A DNA stretch of 64,000 nt from Calditrichota bacterium. GTDB lineage: Bacteria; Electryoneota; RPQS01. The notes under the pieces were generated by a model. It was given only the letters and a program-made list of their open reading frames with translations. It was not told the origin of the DNA and did no database searches. A program made the position numbers and the translations under genes. Numbering within the stretch: the first letter of the stretch is position 1; each line of letters starts with the position of its first letter. This document shows positions 1 through 8,739 of the stretch, piece by piece. The DNA is taken from the NCBI GenBank assembly GCA_020637445.1, contig JACJVZ010000001.1, forward strand, positions 930,001-994,000. Reading direction: 5' to 3'.

Positions 1-1
1 A

Positions 2-1204
2 TATGGCGGAACGGATGTTGATGCTCAAGCGCCCGTGGCATTTCGTGTCGACAACATATTTCAGCGCCCCCAAGTTTACAGCGAACGCGAATACGCAACT
101 GCAAAACTAAACCGCATGGGACAATCGTTTCGGTGGGAGTTTGGTTTGCATGCCCGCCAAGATCGCGAAACACGTGGGTCCTATTTTGGGCTTCGTGAGA
201 AATTTTGGTACGGGTACGCGCAGGGGGACTTCAGCAAGAACAAATCCACGTTCGGCACTCGCGCCGCGGTCGAGCTGTCGGACTTTTCCTTTCCCGGGAT
301 CGACCAGCGCTCGGAAAATGCTCTGTCGCTGAAGGTAAATGCCGGACACGATCTTGGAATTCTAAAAGCAGACCTAAGAGGATTGTATCGGCAGAGGATC
401 GACGTAAAATCAAGAATTGAGAATCAAGACGTTTACCCTGACGAATCCATCTGGCTAAAACTTGAAAGCAAAAGGGTTGCAGGACTGAGCGTGCAGACCG
501 AAAGCAATTTCGGTTACAAATCTGTGCCTCAGTTTTGGCGGTACGCGAAGTATCCGCTCGCATACCGTGAACTGCCAGTCGACGAGAGGTTCTTTGGTTC
601 ATCGTACTACGGAGGTACGCTGACTGCTTTTGAACCTCGGCACGAGATAAACAAGGTAGGGATGATGGCAGGCGGCATCAACCTAAATCGGGGCACGTCC
701 AACGCGACCATTAAGTTCACTCGCATCGCCTATGACAAGCATAGTTTCACATCAAGCGGTGACACACTTGACTACTTCCCGGAAAACGAATTTTTGTCTG
801 TGTGGCATGGAGTTTCATTGGATTGCGACGTAGCTTTGACGTCAAGTTTCCGTCTGCAGTCATGGACTTCGGTCGAAACCGACGAACACGACTTTACCCG
901 TGCACTTGACACGCGCGCCTTTACTCGATTGCTCATCAGCCGCGACTTCTTCAAAGCGCCGCTGCACATCACCTCCTACGTCGCGCATGAGATGATCGGA
1001 AAGCATGACGCCGTTTCAGATTATGCGTCCTACGATGTCGGACCGACTCACATGCTGCATTTCCGCGTAGAGGGAACCATCGAAGGTGTAACCTTGATAT
1101 GGGGAGCAGAAAATCTGACAGGGCAGCACTACGAATATCTTCCGGGTTACGTGTTGATCAGCAAAGAAGAGTATTTCGGCCTGCGCTGGACGTTCAAGTT
1201 ATGA
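2..1204 (+). CDS. outer-membrane beta-barrel protein, 5' end missing
   Basis: The reading frame is open from the first bases of the window, so the gene starts upstream; GTG at 35 is only the first possible start inside the window. The product is rich in alternating polar and aromatic stretches typical of transmembrane beta strands. It ends in an aromatic/hydrophobic strand (YFGLRWTFKL), as outer-membrane barrels do. The segment before it (GVTLIWGAENLTGQHYEYLPGY) resembles the last strands of TonB-dependent receptors, so this may be the barrel half of a receptor or a putative porin. Its stop overlaps the ATG of the next receptor gene (ATGA), so the two are very probably co-translated. The substrate cannot be read from the sequence. 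Confidence 0.7.
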   Translation, partial: YGGTDVDAQAPVAFRVDNIFQRPQVYSEREYATAKLNRMGQSFRWEFGLHARQDRETRGSYFGLREKFWYGYAQGDFSKNKSTFGTRAAVELSDFSFPGIDQRSENALSLKVNAGHDLGILKADLRGLYRQRIDVKSRIENQDVYPDESIWLKLESKRVAGLSVQTESNFGYKSVPQFWRYAKYPLAYRELPVDERFFGSSYYGGTLTAFEPRHEINKVGMMAGGINLNRGTSNATIKFTRIAYDKHSFTSSGDTLDYFPENEFLSVWHGVSLDCDVALTSSFRLQSWTSVETDEHDFTRALDTRAFTRLLISRDFFKAPLHITSYVAHEMIGKHDAVSDYASYDVGPTHMLHFRVEGTIEGVTLIWGAENLTGQHYEYLPGYVLISKEEYFGLRWTFKL

Positions 1205-3135
1205 TTGCGCGTGCGCTCATACTGCTGCTTTTCGTGACGGCCGCGGCACGCGCCGCGGAGAAGGTTGTCCCCGTACGCACGCTTCCTGAAGTGGTGATTC
1301 GAGGGATACAACCCGGGTCCAAGCAAGTCTTTTCACACGAGACCATTGAGAAAACCGGCGCACATTCTGCAGCGGAATTCTTAGACATGGTTGGCGGGAT
1401 TTCGATCCGCAAAGACGCCACCTCGGGAGGACAAGAGTTCGCTCGCATCGGCGGATCGAATACAAATCAAGTTGCAGTGCTGGTAGACGGTCTGAAGATC
1501 TCCGACGTCGGCAGTGGTGAAAGCGATCTGTCTAAGATCTCAGTTGAACGCATAGAATCCATTGAAGTCGTGCGCGGTGGAAACGGTACGGTTGCCGAAT
1601 CTATTGGTGGGGCAATCCTTATTCGAACGAGGTCGCCGGAGCAAGACGGACTCCGCTTATCTGGAGAAACAAGTGAAACGTTATCCACTCTGAGTGCGAC
1701 TCGCACATGGCGAAACAACGACTTTACGGCTTCCATTGACGCCTCGCGTGAGCAGGGCCAAGGAGACTATCGATTCCGAATTACGGAAGCGGATGGAAAC
1801 GGACCATTCACCGCGCATTTGGGAGAAGTATTTAAACGGGACAACAATCATCTGTTGCGCGACCACGTTTCCGGAAGACTCGCACAGACCTTCGGAATAC
1901 ATGAGTTCAGCGGGACATATTCAATCGAGCGGGCGGCGTTCGGCTTGCCGGGATACCTCGCTCCGCGCCCCACGCCTGAAGCGAACCAAGATGAGCTTAA
2001 GAGAAGCGCCCAAGTGAACTGGAATGCTTCAACAAGCAAGATTGAAGTGCAGTCAGCGGCTGGATTTCAATCTCAGCAGAAGAACTACAACGACTCCGAT
2101 CCATATAGTTTCTTGCACGAATCGCACGAATCCTCATCCAGATATTCTCTGTTTTCTCAGGTGTCCCGCGGCACAAAAGCGATATCAATTGAAGCCGACG
2201 GCCGCTTAGAGCGCGAGGCTCTTTCGAGCGGAGTTTTGACAAATGATCAAGCAACGCGGAATAGATGGCGTGCTGGAACCTCATTTACTCGCCATATTCA
2301 ACTTGCACAGAGCGCTGCGCGTGTTGCGAGCATAACCGGATTCTTTGCGGTTGAGCGCTTCGGTGATTCGCAATTGCAATCGCTTCCCGGAGCTGAGGTC
2401 TTTTTCGCAAACAAGACAAGTATCCCCTTCACCATGGGGGGGCGGTACTCGAAGGCATATAGAGCTCCGAGCTTCTACTCTCTGTTCTGGAATGACGAAT
2501 TGCTCGCGCAAGGAAATCCGGATTTGCGCCCGGAGTCATCGATCCAATATGAGGCTTACGCGAAAATCGGATCGCGCGGAGTCTATTCAACGTCTCTCGA
2601 AATCGATGCCTCGCACAACATTGTGAAGGACCTGATCTACTGGAGGCAAGCCTTTGACGGACGTTGGACTCCGCAGAATCTGCGACGCGCGACGCTCGAC
2701 AACTACACAGTAGGCCTGAAACAAGTTGCAGTTCCAAATCATCTCGAAGCGGAATGCTCAATGGAATGGCTTGAAGCTCGTGATCGAAGCGGCGATCGCG
2801 TTTCCGACGGGAAATACCTCATCTATCGGCCATTGCGGACTCTTAATGCACGCGTTTCGGCAGAATATCGACAGTCCTTCGTGGTCCTCGAGTCCAAGTG
2901 GGTAAGCAAACAAGCGGTGCTCGAAACAAATTCTAAGTGGCTTCCGGCTTACACGCTTGTTAATGCGGAGTGGTCTCAGCGATTTCGCTGGGCGGGAGCC
3001 GGTTGGCAAGCAGCGCTTCGTTGTGCGAATGTCCTGAATTCAGACTATCGTGTGATCCGGTTCGCGCCCATGCCGCTTCGTGAGTACTCAATTTCCTTAA
3101 CATGCGATCTTTGGAGCGCTTCACGTGGTTCTTAG
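1201..3135 (+). CDS. TonB-dependent outer-membrane receptor
   Basis: About 644 residues from ATG 1201. I chose this start because it begins a clean signal peptide (MIARALILLLFVTAAARAA) and overlaps the previous stop by ATGA; a longer in-frame ORF from 1099 lies inside the preceding gene. A plug domain follows (roughly residues 35-145) with the usual features: VAVLVDGLKI, then ISVERIESIEVVRGG and a GGAILIRTR close. The rest is a 22-strand-type barrel, including the family-typical RAPSFYSLFW...NPDLRPESS section. The protein should take up a chelate or vitamin with TonB energy. Its size and the companion genes fit a BtuB-like or siderophore receptor, but the ligand is unknown. The downstream gene overlaps by 11 bases. 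Confidence 0.88.
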   Translation: MIARALILLLFVTAAARAAEKVVPVRTLPEVVIRGIQPGSKQVFSHETIEKTGAHSAAEFLDMVGGISIRKDATSGGQEFARIGGSNTNQVAVLVDGLKISDVGSGESDLSKISVERIESIEVVRGGNGTVAESIGGAILIRTRSPEQDGLRLSGETSETLSTLSATRTWRNNDFTASIDASREQGQGDYRFRITEADGNGPFTAHLGEVFKRDNNHLLRDHVSGRLAQTFGIHEFSGTYSIERAAFGLPGYLAPRPTPEANQDELKRSAQVNWNASTSKIEVQSAAGFQSQQKNYNDSDPYSFLHESHESSSRYSLFSQVSRGTKAISIEADGRLEREALSSGVLTNDQATRNRWRAGTSFTRHIQLAQSAARVASITGFFAVERFGDSQLQSLPGAEVFFANKTSIPFTMGGRYSKAYRAPSFYSLFWNDELLAQGNPDLRPESSIQYEAYAKIGSRGVYSTSLEIDASHNIVKDLIYWRQAFDGRWTPQNLRRATLDNYTVGLKQVAVPNHLEAECSMEWLEARDRSGDRVSDGKYLIYRPLRTLNARVSAEYRQSFVVLESKWVSKQAVLETNSKWLPAYTLVNAEWSQRFRWAGAGWQAALRCANVLNSDYRVIRFAPMPLREYSISLTCDLWSASRGS

Positions 3136-4390
3136 CTTCCTGATTCTTTTTTTGGCAAGTATGCTGAATGCGGCAACGATCTATGTGGTAAATGGGCTGG
3201 ACGAAAGCCTTGGATGGATAAACACTCAGACGGGGCAATACGAGGCGCACGCCGTTACACTCGGTAACATCCCGAACGACGTGGCCGTGACTGAAGAAAA
3301 GTTGTTTGTCGTAAATACCGGATTCAATACTCTGCAGGTCATAGACCGGCATTCATTGACAACGCTGAGAGAGATCGAGTTGACTGGAACCGTAAATCCG
3401 TGGGCCGTCGCGGTGCTGGATCACGAGCATGTTGTTGTCACGGGGTCGGTCAGCGGCACTTTGACCATCGTAAATTTTGCGACCGGAGTGATTGACACGA
3501 CGTTTGCCACGGGTGTTGGTCCGCAATCCGTTGCGGTGCGGGACCAAAGGATCTTTGTGCTGAACACTGGCGTCGCGTTCCCGTCTTATGGCAATGGATA
3601 TTTGATGATCTATGACCCCGGAACATTTGCACTAACGGACTCTGTTAGTTTGGGAGTAAACGCGCAATATATGGAGTTTGTTGGAAATGAAGTTCATGTC
3701 GCCTGCACCGGGAATTACGGCGATATTCCCGGCGAAATAGACATAGTCGATCTGACAAATCACTCGAACCGTTCTTCGCTTGGTTGCGGCGGAACTCCCG
3801 GAGCTGTCTCGGTGTTTCGCAATGAGGCTTTCGTTGCTGCAGGAGGGTGGGGGAATGAAGGCTACGTATTCAAATACAGTGTTGAAACCAGAGCACTGAT
3901 AAATGACAGCGACAATCCCATATTTTGCGGAGTGGGAGCCAGCGATATCCAAGCGCTGTCCGATGGCAGTTTTGCGGTGTCATGTTTTTCCGATGCGACG
4001 GTAGAAATTCGCAGTTCATCTGGAGAGCTTCTCGTTACGTACGATATGTCCGCTGGGCCGGGTGCGATTTGTATCTGGTGGGATGAGCTCGATGATAGCC
4101 CGCCGCACCTTCAAGACGTATCAGAGTTTGAGATACTCAGAGCTTTTCCAAACCCCTTCAACAGTACAGTGGCCTTCGACCTTAAGGGGCAGATTCATAC
4201 CTCGGCGGAGCTAAGAATTTTCGACTTATGTGGACGACAGGTTGCAGAACTCCCCCTGGCAGTTGGACAAAACAGGGTCTTTTGGGACGCCCATGATGGG
4301 GCCGGGCAAGAGGTCGCTGCAGGGGCATACTTTGTTAGCCTGAAGGGAGAAAATGAACGAACCGCAAAGAAAATACTATATCTTAAATAA
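3125..4390 (+). CDS. secreted YncE-like beta-propeller with T9SS-type C-terminal domain
   Basis: 421 residues from GTG 3125, overlapping the receptor gene by 11 bases. A signal peptide (about residues 1-17) precedes a propeller of repeated short blades (VVNGLDESLGWI, VVNTGFNTLQVID, LNTGVAF...), as in YncE/surface-layer beta-propeller proteins. The last 90 residues or so form a separate Ig-like domain containing FPNPFNSTVAFDL, LRIFDLCGRQV and a terminal KKILYLK, the type A sorting signal (Por secretion tail/FlgD-like) recognised by the type IX system. The protein is probably exported and displayed on or released from the cell surface, perhaps working with the receptor encoded just upstream. 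Cargo status is inferred from the tail, not shown. Confidence 0.8.
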   Translation: MVLSFLILFLASMLNAATIYVVNGLDESLGWINTQTGQYEAHAVTLGNIPNDVAVTEEKLFVVNTGFNTLQVIDRHSLTTLREIELTGTVNPWAVAVLDHEHVVVTGSVSGTLTIVNFATGVIDTTFATGVGPQSVAVRDQRIFVLNTGVAFPSYGNGYLMIYDPGTFALTDSVSLGVNAQYMEFVGNEVHVACTGNYGDIPGEIDIVDLTNHSNRSSLGCGGTPGAVSVFRNEAFVAAGGWGNEGYVFKYSVETRALINDSDNPIFCGVGASDIQALSDGSFAVSCFSDATVEIRSSSGELLVTYDMSAGPGAICIWWDELDDSPPHLQDVSEFEILRAFPNPFNSTVAFDLKGQIHTSAELRIFDLCGRQVAELPLAVGQNRVFWDAHDGAGQEVAAGAYFVSLKGENERTAKKILYLK

Positions 4391-4428
4391 ACAATATTTT
4401 ACGCATCCAACTGAGGCGCTGGGTCAGT

Positions 4429-4457
4429 TTGCAAGTCTGTCGGAAATATCGTATCTT
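4429..4457 (+). promoter_or_regulatory. candidate sigma70-type promoter for trpS-scpAB
   Basis: TTGCAA (4429-4434) and TATCTT (4452-4457) are separated by exactly 17 bases, in the 109-base gap between the propeller gene and trpS. This would start transcription near 4464, about 36 bases before the trpS ATG. No Shine-Dalgarno is visible before that ATG. Only sequence resemblance supports the call. Confidence 0.4.
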
Positions 4458-4499
4458 CAACGATTACCAAAGATAGACCTGTAGACCGACCCTTTTTTG

Positions 4500-5501
4500 A
4501 TGAGCACCAGCAAGAAACGTATTCTATCCGGAATGAGGCCTACCGGCCGACTTCACCTTGGAAATTACGTCGGCGCTCTCGAAAATTGGGTTCGCTTGCA
4601 GGATAGCTTTGAGAATTTTCACCTCGTTGCCGATTGGCATACGTTGACCACGGATTTCGAGCATACCCGCCAAATTCCCGAGAATATTCACGAGATGGTC
4701 ACCGATTGGCTGGCCGCCGGAATAGACCCTGAAAAAAGTCCGATTTTTGTGCAGTCGCAGATCAAAGCGCATGCCGAGCTTTATTTGATACTGAACATGA
4801 TTATCTCCACCGGACGCTTGGAGCGCAATCCTACTCTAAAGGACCAGGTTCGCGATTTAGGTTTGGAGGACGCCGTTACTGCTGGACACCTAACGTACCC
4901 AGTTTTGCAAGCAGCGGACATCATGATGTACAAAGGCGAGGTTGTCCCGGTCGGTGAAGACCAGTTGCCGCATATCGAAGTCACGCGCGAACTTGCTCGT
5001 CGTTTCAACAATCTGTATGCGCCTGGGCATCCAGTGTTTCCGGAACCGGAAGGGCTGTTGACGCAGTTTCCGCGACTGCAAGGATTGGATGGCAAACGCA
5101 TGTCCAAGTCGGTTGGAAATACAATTCTGCTGGCCGATTCGCCCGACGAGATTTCAAGTAAACTTCGCAAGGCCGTCACCGATCCGCTTAAGGTTCGCAA
5201 GAATGATCCCGGCCGTCCGGATGTCTGCTTGGTCTTTGGTTACCACAAGAAATTTAACGAAGCAGAAACGCCTGAGCTTCGATCCGGCTGTGAAAGCGGC
5301 GCCTTGGGATGTGTAGATTGTAAGAAACGCTGCGCCGCAAAGATTATCGAACATCTTGCGCCAATCCATGAGCGCCGCAGAAATCTTGAAGCCAATCCCG
5401 GTCGCGTGGCCGAAGTGCTTCAGATGGGAAAAGAGCGGGCGACGAAAGTGGCGGATCAAACTATGTCCGAAGTTCACAATACGATGGGATTCGGCGCATG
5501 A
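4500..5501 (+). CDS. trpS: tryptophanyl-tRNA synthetase, probable [4Fe-4S] type
   Basis: 333 residues from ATG 4500 (a TTG three bases upstream is possible). Class Ic synthetase that charges tRNA-Trp. The HIGH-equivalent is HLGNYVG near the N-terminus and the KMSKS-equivalent is GKRMSKSVG. Four cysteines at residues 243, 264, 271 and 274 give C-x20-C-x6-C-x2-C, close to the C-x22-C-x6-C-x2-C pattern that binds a [4Fe-4S] cluster in Thermotoga maritima TrpRS. This marks it as a member of that less common subgroup. Its stop overlaps scpA by ATGA, starting a trpS-scpA-scpB operon. Confidence 0.95.
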   Translation: MSTSKKRILSGMRPTGRLHLGNYVGALENWVRLQDSFENFHLVADWHTLTTDFEHTRQIPENIHEMVTDWLAAGIDPEKSPIFVQSQIKAHAELYLILNMIISTGRLERNPTLKDQVRDLGLEDAVTAGHLTYPVLQAADIMMYKGEVVPVGEDQLPHIEVTRELARRFNNLYAPGHPVFPEPEGLLTQFPRLQGLDGKRMSKSVGNTILLADSPDEISSKLRKAVTDPLKVRKNDPGRPDVCLVFGYHKKFNEAETPELRSGCESGALGCVDCKKRCAAKIIEHLAPIHERRRNLEANPGRVAEVLQMGKERATKVADQTMSEVHNTMGFGA

Positions 5502-6238
5502 GCATGTGGCAAGTTAAACTGCCGCGCTTTGAAGGCCCGCTTGATTTGCTGCTCTTTTTGGTCACGCGCAAAGAATACGACATTCTTGATCTTCCTATGG
5601 CTGAGATCACTGAGTCGTATCTTGAAGCGCTCGATTCTATCGGTGTAGACAATCTGGAAGATGCTGGCGAGTACTTGTTGATGGCCGCGACTCTGCTGTC
5701 GATCAAAGTTAGGATGCTCTTGCCGCACACAGAAGCGCACGAAGCGATCGAGCTTGATGATCCCCGCCGTGAGTTGGTCAACAGACTCCAAATCTATTCT
5801 CGCATCAAAGAAGCGGCAGAGGATTTGGGCAAGCTCGAGATGGATATGTATGATCGCAAGCCGCTTGCACGCGAAGCGGTTTCAGATGAGACACGTCCTG
5901 AAGGAACGGAACTTTTGTTCCCGATATCGATATATGATCTCGCCCGCGCCATGGAGGAGATTCTCGCCCGCCGTGAATCGAAGGTCTTTCACGAAGTCAA
6001 ACTCCTCAAGGTGTCTGTCGAGGAGCGTGTACAATGGGTGATGACGAATCTCAGTCGTTTGGAACGGTTTGCTTTACTTGAACAGCTTCGGTCAATTCCC
6101 GACAGGATAGTCTGGGTTGCGACGCTGCTTGCCTTGCTGGAGTTGGCGCGGCAAGGCAAAGTCAAGCTGGATCAAAATCAACCCTTTGAAGAAATTTACG
6201 TGGCCCGACCTGAGGCCGCTGAAATACAGGCCGCTTAA
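5498..6238 (+). CDS. scpA: segregation and condensation protein A (kleisin)
   Basis: 246 residues, ATG 5498 overlapping the trpS stop. ScpA is the kleisin that bridges SMC heads in the bacterial condensin complex used for chromosome segregation. The N-terminus has the family hallmark FEGPLDLLLFLVTRKEYDIL. A charged middle region is followed by a winged-helix end (IVWVATLLALLELARQGKV). The partner scpB follows after two bases, and smc lies 36 kb downstream at 41947. Length is normal for the family. Confidence 0.95.
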   Translation: MSMWQVKLPRFEGPLDLLLFLVTRKEYDILDLPMAEITESYLEALDSIGVDNLEDAGEYLLMAATLLSIKVRMLLPHTEAHEAIELDDPRRELVNRLQIYSRIKEAAEDLGKLEMDMYDRKPLAREAVSDETRPEGTELLFPISIYDLARAMEEILARRESKVFHEVKLLKVSVEERVQWVMTNLSRLERFALLEQLRSIPDRIVWVATLLALLELARQGKVKLDQNQPFEEIYVARPEAAEIQAA

Positions 6239-6240
6239 GA

Positions 6241-7032
6241 ATGCCCTTTTCGGAAGAAGAATACAACCAATTCGAAGACGAACAAGAGTCGTCTGAGCCT
6301 GAAGAATTCGAAGGCGAAGACGAGTCCACGGACGAATCGGATGAGGACGTCCGCACAAGACGACGCATGTCGCAGCTTGAAGCTTTGCTTTTGGCCAGCA
6401 CGGAGCCTCTGACGGAAGCGGCATTCGTGAATGCTGTGGGCAAACGCGCAAAAGGCAAACTTCCGGATTTGGTGACCGCTTTGAATCACGAGTACGAAAC
6501 GCAACAGCGCTCATTCGAGATTCTTCAAGTTGCCGGCGGCTACATGCTGTTTACGCGCCCCGAGCACGGCGATTTGCTTAGGCGGTTCTTGGCCGAGAAG
6601 GCCCGCACAAAGCTGTCACGAGCGGCACTCGAGTCACTCGCGGTAATCGCTTTTCGCGGCCCTGTTACACGTGTAGACATCGACGAAATCAGGGGCGTTG
6701 ACTCCGGCGGCGTATTGCGGAATTTGCTTGATCGCAGACTCATTCGCGTTAAGGGCCGTGCGGAGTTGGTGGGACGTCCATTGCTCTATGAAATTACTGA
6801 TGAATTCCTAAAATACTTCGGAGTAACCAGTGTTTCGGATTTGCCGAGACACGCCGAGCTGACTCGCGAATTAGGCGAGCTGCGGGCCGCGGAGCAAGAA
6901 CAAGAGAGCCTCTTGCTTGACGCGCCTGAAGAAACTTTGCCGGAGGAGACGGAGGACACGCAAGACACTCCGAAATCCGGCAATGGTCATCACAAGCTGA
7001 CCACAAAGAACATATCGGAAGACAGCGAGTAA
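6241..7032 (+). CDS. scpB: segregation and condensation protein B
   Basis: 263 residues. ScpB is a winged-helix dimer that binds ScpA in the SMC complex. The core has LEALLLASTEPLTEAAF and LSRAALESLAVIAFRGPVTR, followed by the VDSGGVLRNLLDRRLIRVKGR section typical of ScpB. It is flanked by a strongly acidic N-terminal tail (about 40 residues rich in Glu/Asp/Ser) and an acidic, low-complexity C-terminal tail, so it is longer than many homologues. It lies two bases after scpA. Confidence 0.95.
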   Translation: MPFSEEEYNQFEDEQESSEPEEFEGEDESTDESDEDVRTRRRMSQLEALLLASTEPLTEAAFVNAVGKRAKGKLPDLVTALNHEYETQQRSFEILQVAGGYMLFTRPEHGDLLRRFLAEKARTKLSRAALESLAVIAFRGPVTRVDIDEIRGVDSGGVLRNLLDRRLIRVKGRAELVGRPLLYEITDEFLKYFGVTSVSDLPRHAELTRELGELRAAEQEQESLLLDAPEETLPEETEDTQDTPKSGNGHHKLTTKNISEDSE

Positions 7033-7038
7033 AGACTA

Positions 7039-8739
7039 ATGAATATTAAAAACAGTAGAATTCTCGTTTTGGGCGGTTGGGGACTGGTTGGTGTTGCAGT
7101 ATGCAAGAGACTATTGGCGCAGAAGCCGTCCTATTTGGCGGTTTTGTCACTGCGCGAGCATGAAGCGAAGGACGCTGTGTCAGAGCTTCAGCCTTTTAGG
7201 GGTGGTTGTGAGGTCGTTGCCGAATGGGGCGACATTTTCTTGACATCCAAACTTAAGGACCATTCGCGTCCGGAGATTTTGGACGATGCAGACTTGCGCA
7301 GACAATTTGTGGATGGCGTCTTTGAAAAGCCGTCGGAAGACAGACTCAAGTCTTTCTTTCTCTATCAAATTATCGCGAAGCACAAGCCAGACATTATTAT
7401 CGACAGCGTGAATTCGGCGACGGGGCTTGCCTATCAAGACACGTATACGGCGTACTACGATGTTCGTGAGGCGATGGACAGCGCGGGCGGCAAGGCTACC
7501 GCGGACAGCATTCGGTCCCAAGTCGAAAAACTGGTCAGCACGATCAGTATTCCCCAATTGATTAGGCATTTGCAAGTTTTGAACGAAGCATGCCGCACTC
7601 ATAGTGTCCGTATGTACGTGAAAGTCGGAACTACTGGCACGGGCGGCATGGGATTGAATATTCCTTATACTCACTCCGAAGACAGACCGTCTGGGCAACT
7701 GCTCAGCAAGTCTTCTTTGGCGGGAGCGCACAGCTTGCTTTTGTTCTTGATGGGGCGGACGCCGGGTTCTCCTTATGTTAAAGAGATCAAACCCGCTGCG
7801 GTTATTGCGTGGAAAAAGATTGCTTACGGCGAGATTCGTCGTGGCGGCAAACCCATTCCACTCTTTGATTGTGATCCGCAATCCCCGGTTACGCTGGGTC
7901 CTGTTTTCAAACGTTTGGACAATTCGGCTGGAACGGAGAAGCAGGAAAACTTGAAGGCGGTCTACATAGACACCGGCGAGAACGGAATTTTCTCGACCGA
8001 AGAGTTTTTTACGATTACCGCGGCGGAGCAGATGGAGTTTGTGACGCCCGAGGAAATCGCGCATTCGGTCGTAACGGAAATCGAAGGCGGCAACAGCGGA
8101 TTTGATGTCGTTGGCGCGCTGGATGCGGTCGTCATGGGTCCGACATACCGCGCCGGCATCCTTCGCAAAGCGGCGCTCGACGAAATGGTTCGACTTGAGC
8201 AAAAATCCGGCAGCCGCAGCATCGCATTTGAGATGCTTGGACCTCCGCATCTATCCAAACTACTTTACGAAGCCTATTTGATTTGGTTGGCTTTTCCGAA
8301 TGTTCTCGGTTTTTGTCGCAAGTCCGAAAACGAATGCTCGGAAGCGTTGTTGAATGTCGTCAAATCCAACGATACGTTGCGGGCGACCATTTTGTCGATC
8401 GGAGTGCCGATTCTTTTGCCTGACGGCAAACAGATTCTTCGTGGGCCGGAAGTCAAGATCCCTCCGTATGCAGGCTCGAACGAGTTCAAGGTCGACGATA
8501 CGAGTTTAAACGAGTGGGCCAAGAAGGGTTGGGTAGACCTTCGTCCTGCCAACATGAAACTCTGGCAGCAGCGAATCGAGAAACACTTGCAGTTCGACGA
8601 CGAAGAGAATCGTCAAGATTCTTCGTCAGGTTATCCGTGGCCCAGCCGCTTCGAGGGTGAGAGTGATTCTCATTTCGTCGGCAAGATCGTCACGCAGATT
8701 TTTATTGACGAAGAGAACGGCGGACGCATAAAGGCATGA
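7039..8739 (+). CDS. uncharacterised large NAD(P)-binding Rossmann protein
   Basis: 566 residues from ATG 7039. The N-terminus has a beta strand and dinucleotide loop (ILVLGGWGLVGVAV), and a second region (KPDIIIDSVNSATGLAY, then VRMYVKVGTTGTGGMGLNIP) resembles an extended short-chain dehydrogenase/epimerase fold. I see no convincing YxxxK catalytic pair and do not recognise the C-terminal 250 residues. There is no signal peptide or membrane segment, so it should be cytoplasmic. It sits between scpB and cmk, where many bacteria carry rluB, and overlaps cmk by four bases. A sugar-nucleotide or lipid-linked redox role is possible, but no function can be assigned. Confidence 0.8.
   Translation: MNIKNSRILVLGGWGLVGVAVCKRLLAQKPSYLAVLSLREHEAKDAVSELQPFRGGCEVVAEWGDIFLTSKLKDHSRPEILDDADLRRQFVDGVFEKPSEDRLKSFFLYQIIAKHKPDIIIDSVNSATGLAYQDTYTAYYDVREAMDSAGGKATADSIRSQVEKLVSTISIPQLIRHLQVLNEACRTHSVRMYVKVGTTGTGGMGLNIPYTHSEDRPSGQLLSKSSLAGAHSLLLFLMGRTPGSPYVKEIKPAAVIAWKKIAYGEIRRGGKPIPLFDCDPQSPVTLGPVFKRLDNSAGTEKQENLKAVYIDTGENGIFSTEEFFTITAAEQMEFVTPEEIAHSVVTEIEGGNSGFDVVGALDAVVMGPTYRAGILRKAALDEMVRLEQKSGSRSIAFEMLGPPHLSKLLYEAYLIWLAFPNVLGFCRKSENECSEALLNVVKSNDTLRATILSIGVPILLPDGKQILRGPEVKIPPYAGSNEFKVDDTSLNEWAKKGWVDLRPANMKLWQQRIEKHLQFDDEENRQDSSSGYPWPSRFEGESDSHFVGKIVTQIFIDEENGGRIKA

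Noticed and set aside
7180..8250. 356-codon minus-strand ORF opposite the Rossmann gene
   Set aside because: It lies entirely within the plus-strand gene, has no recognisable domains and shows the arginine/histidine-rich composition of an antisense shadow.
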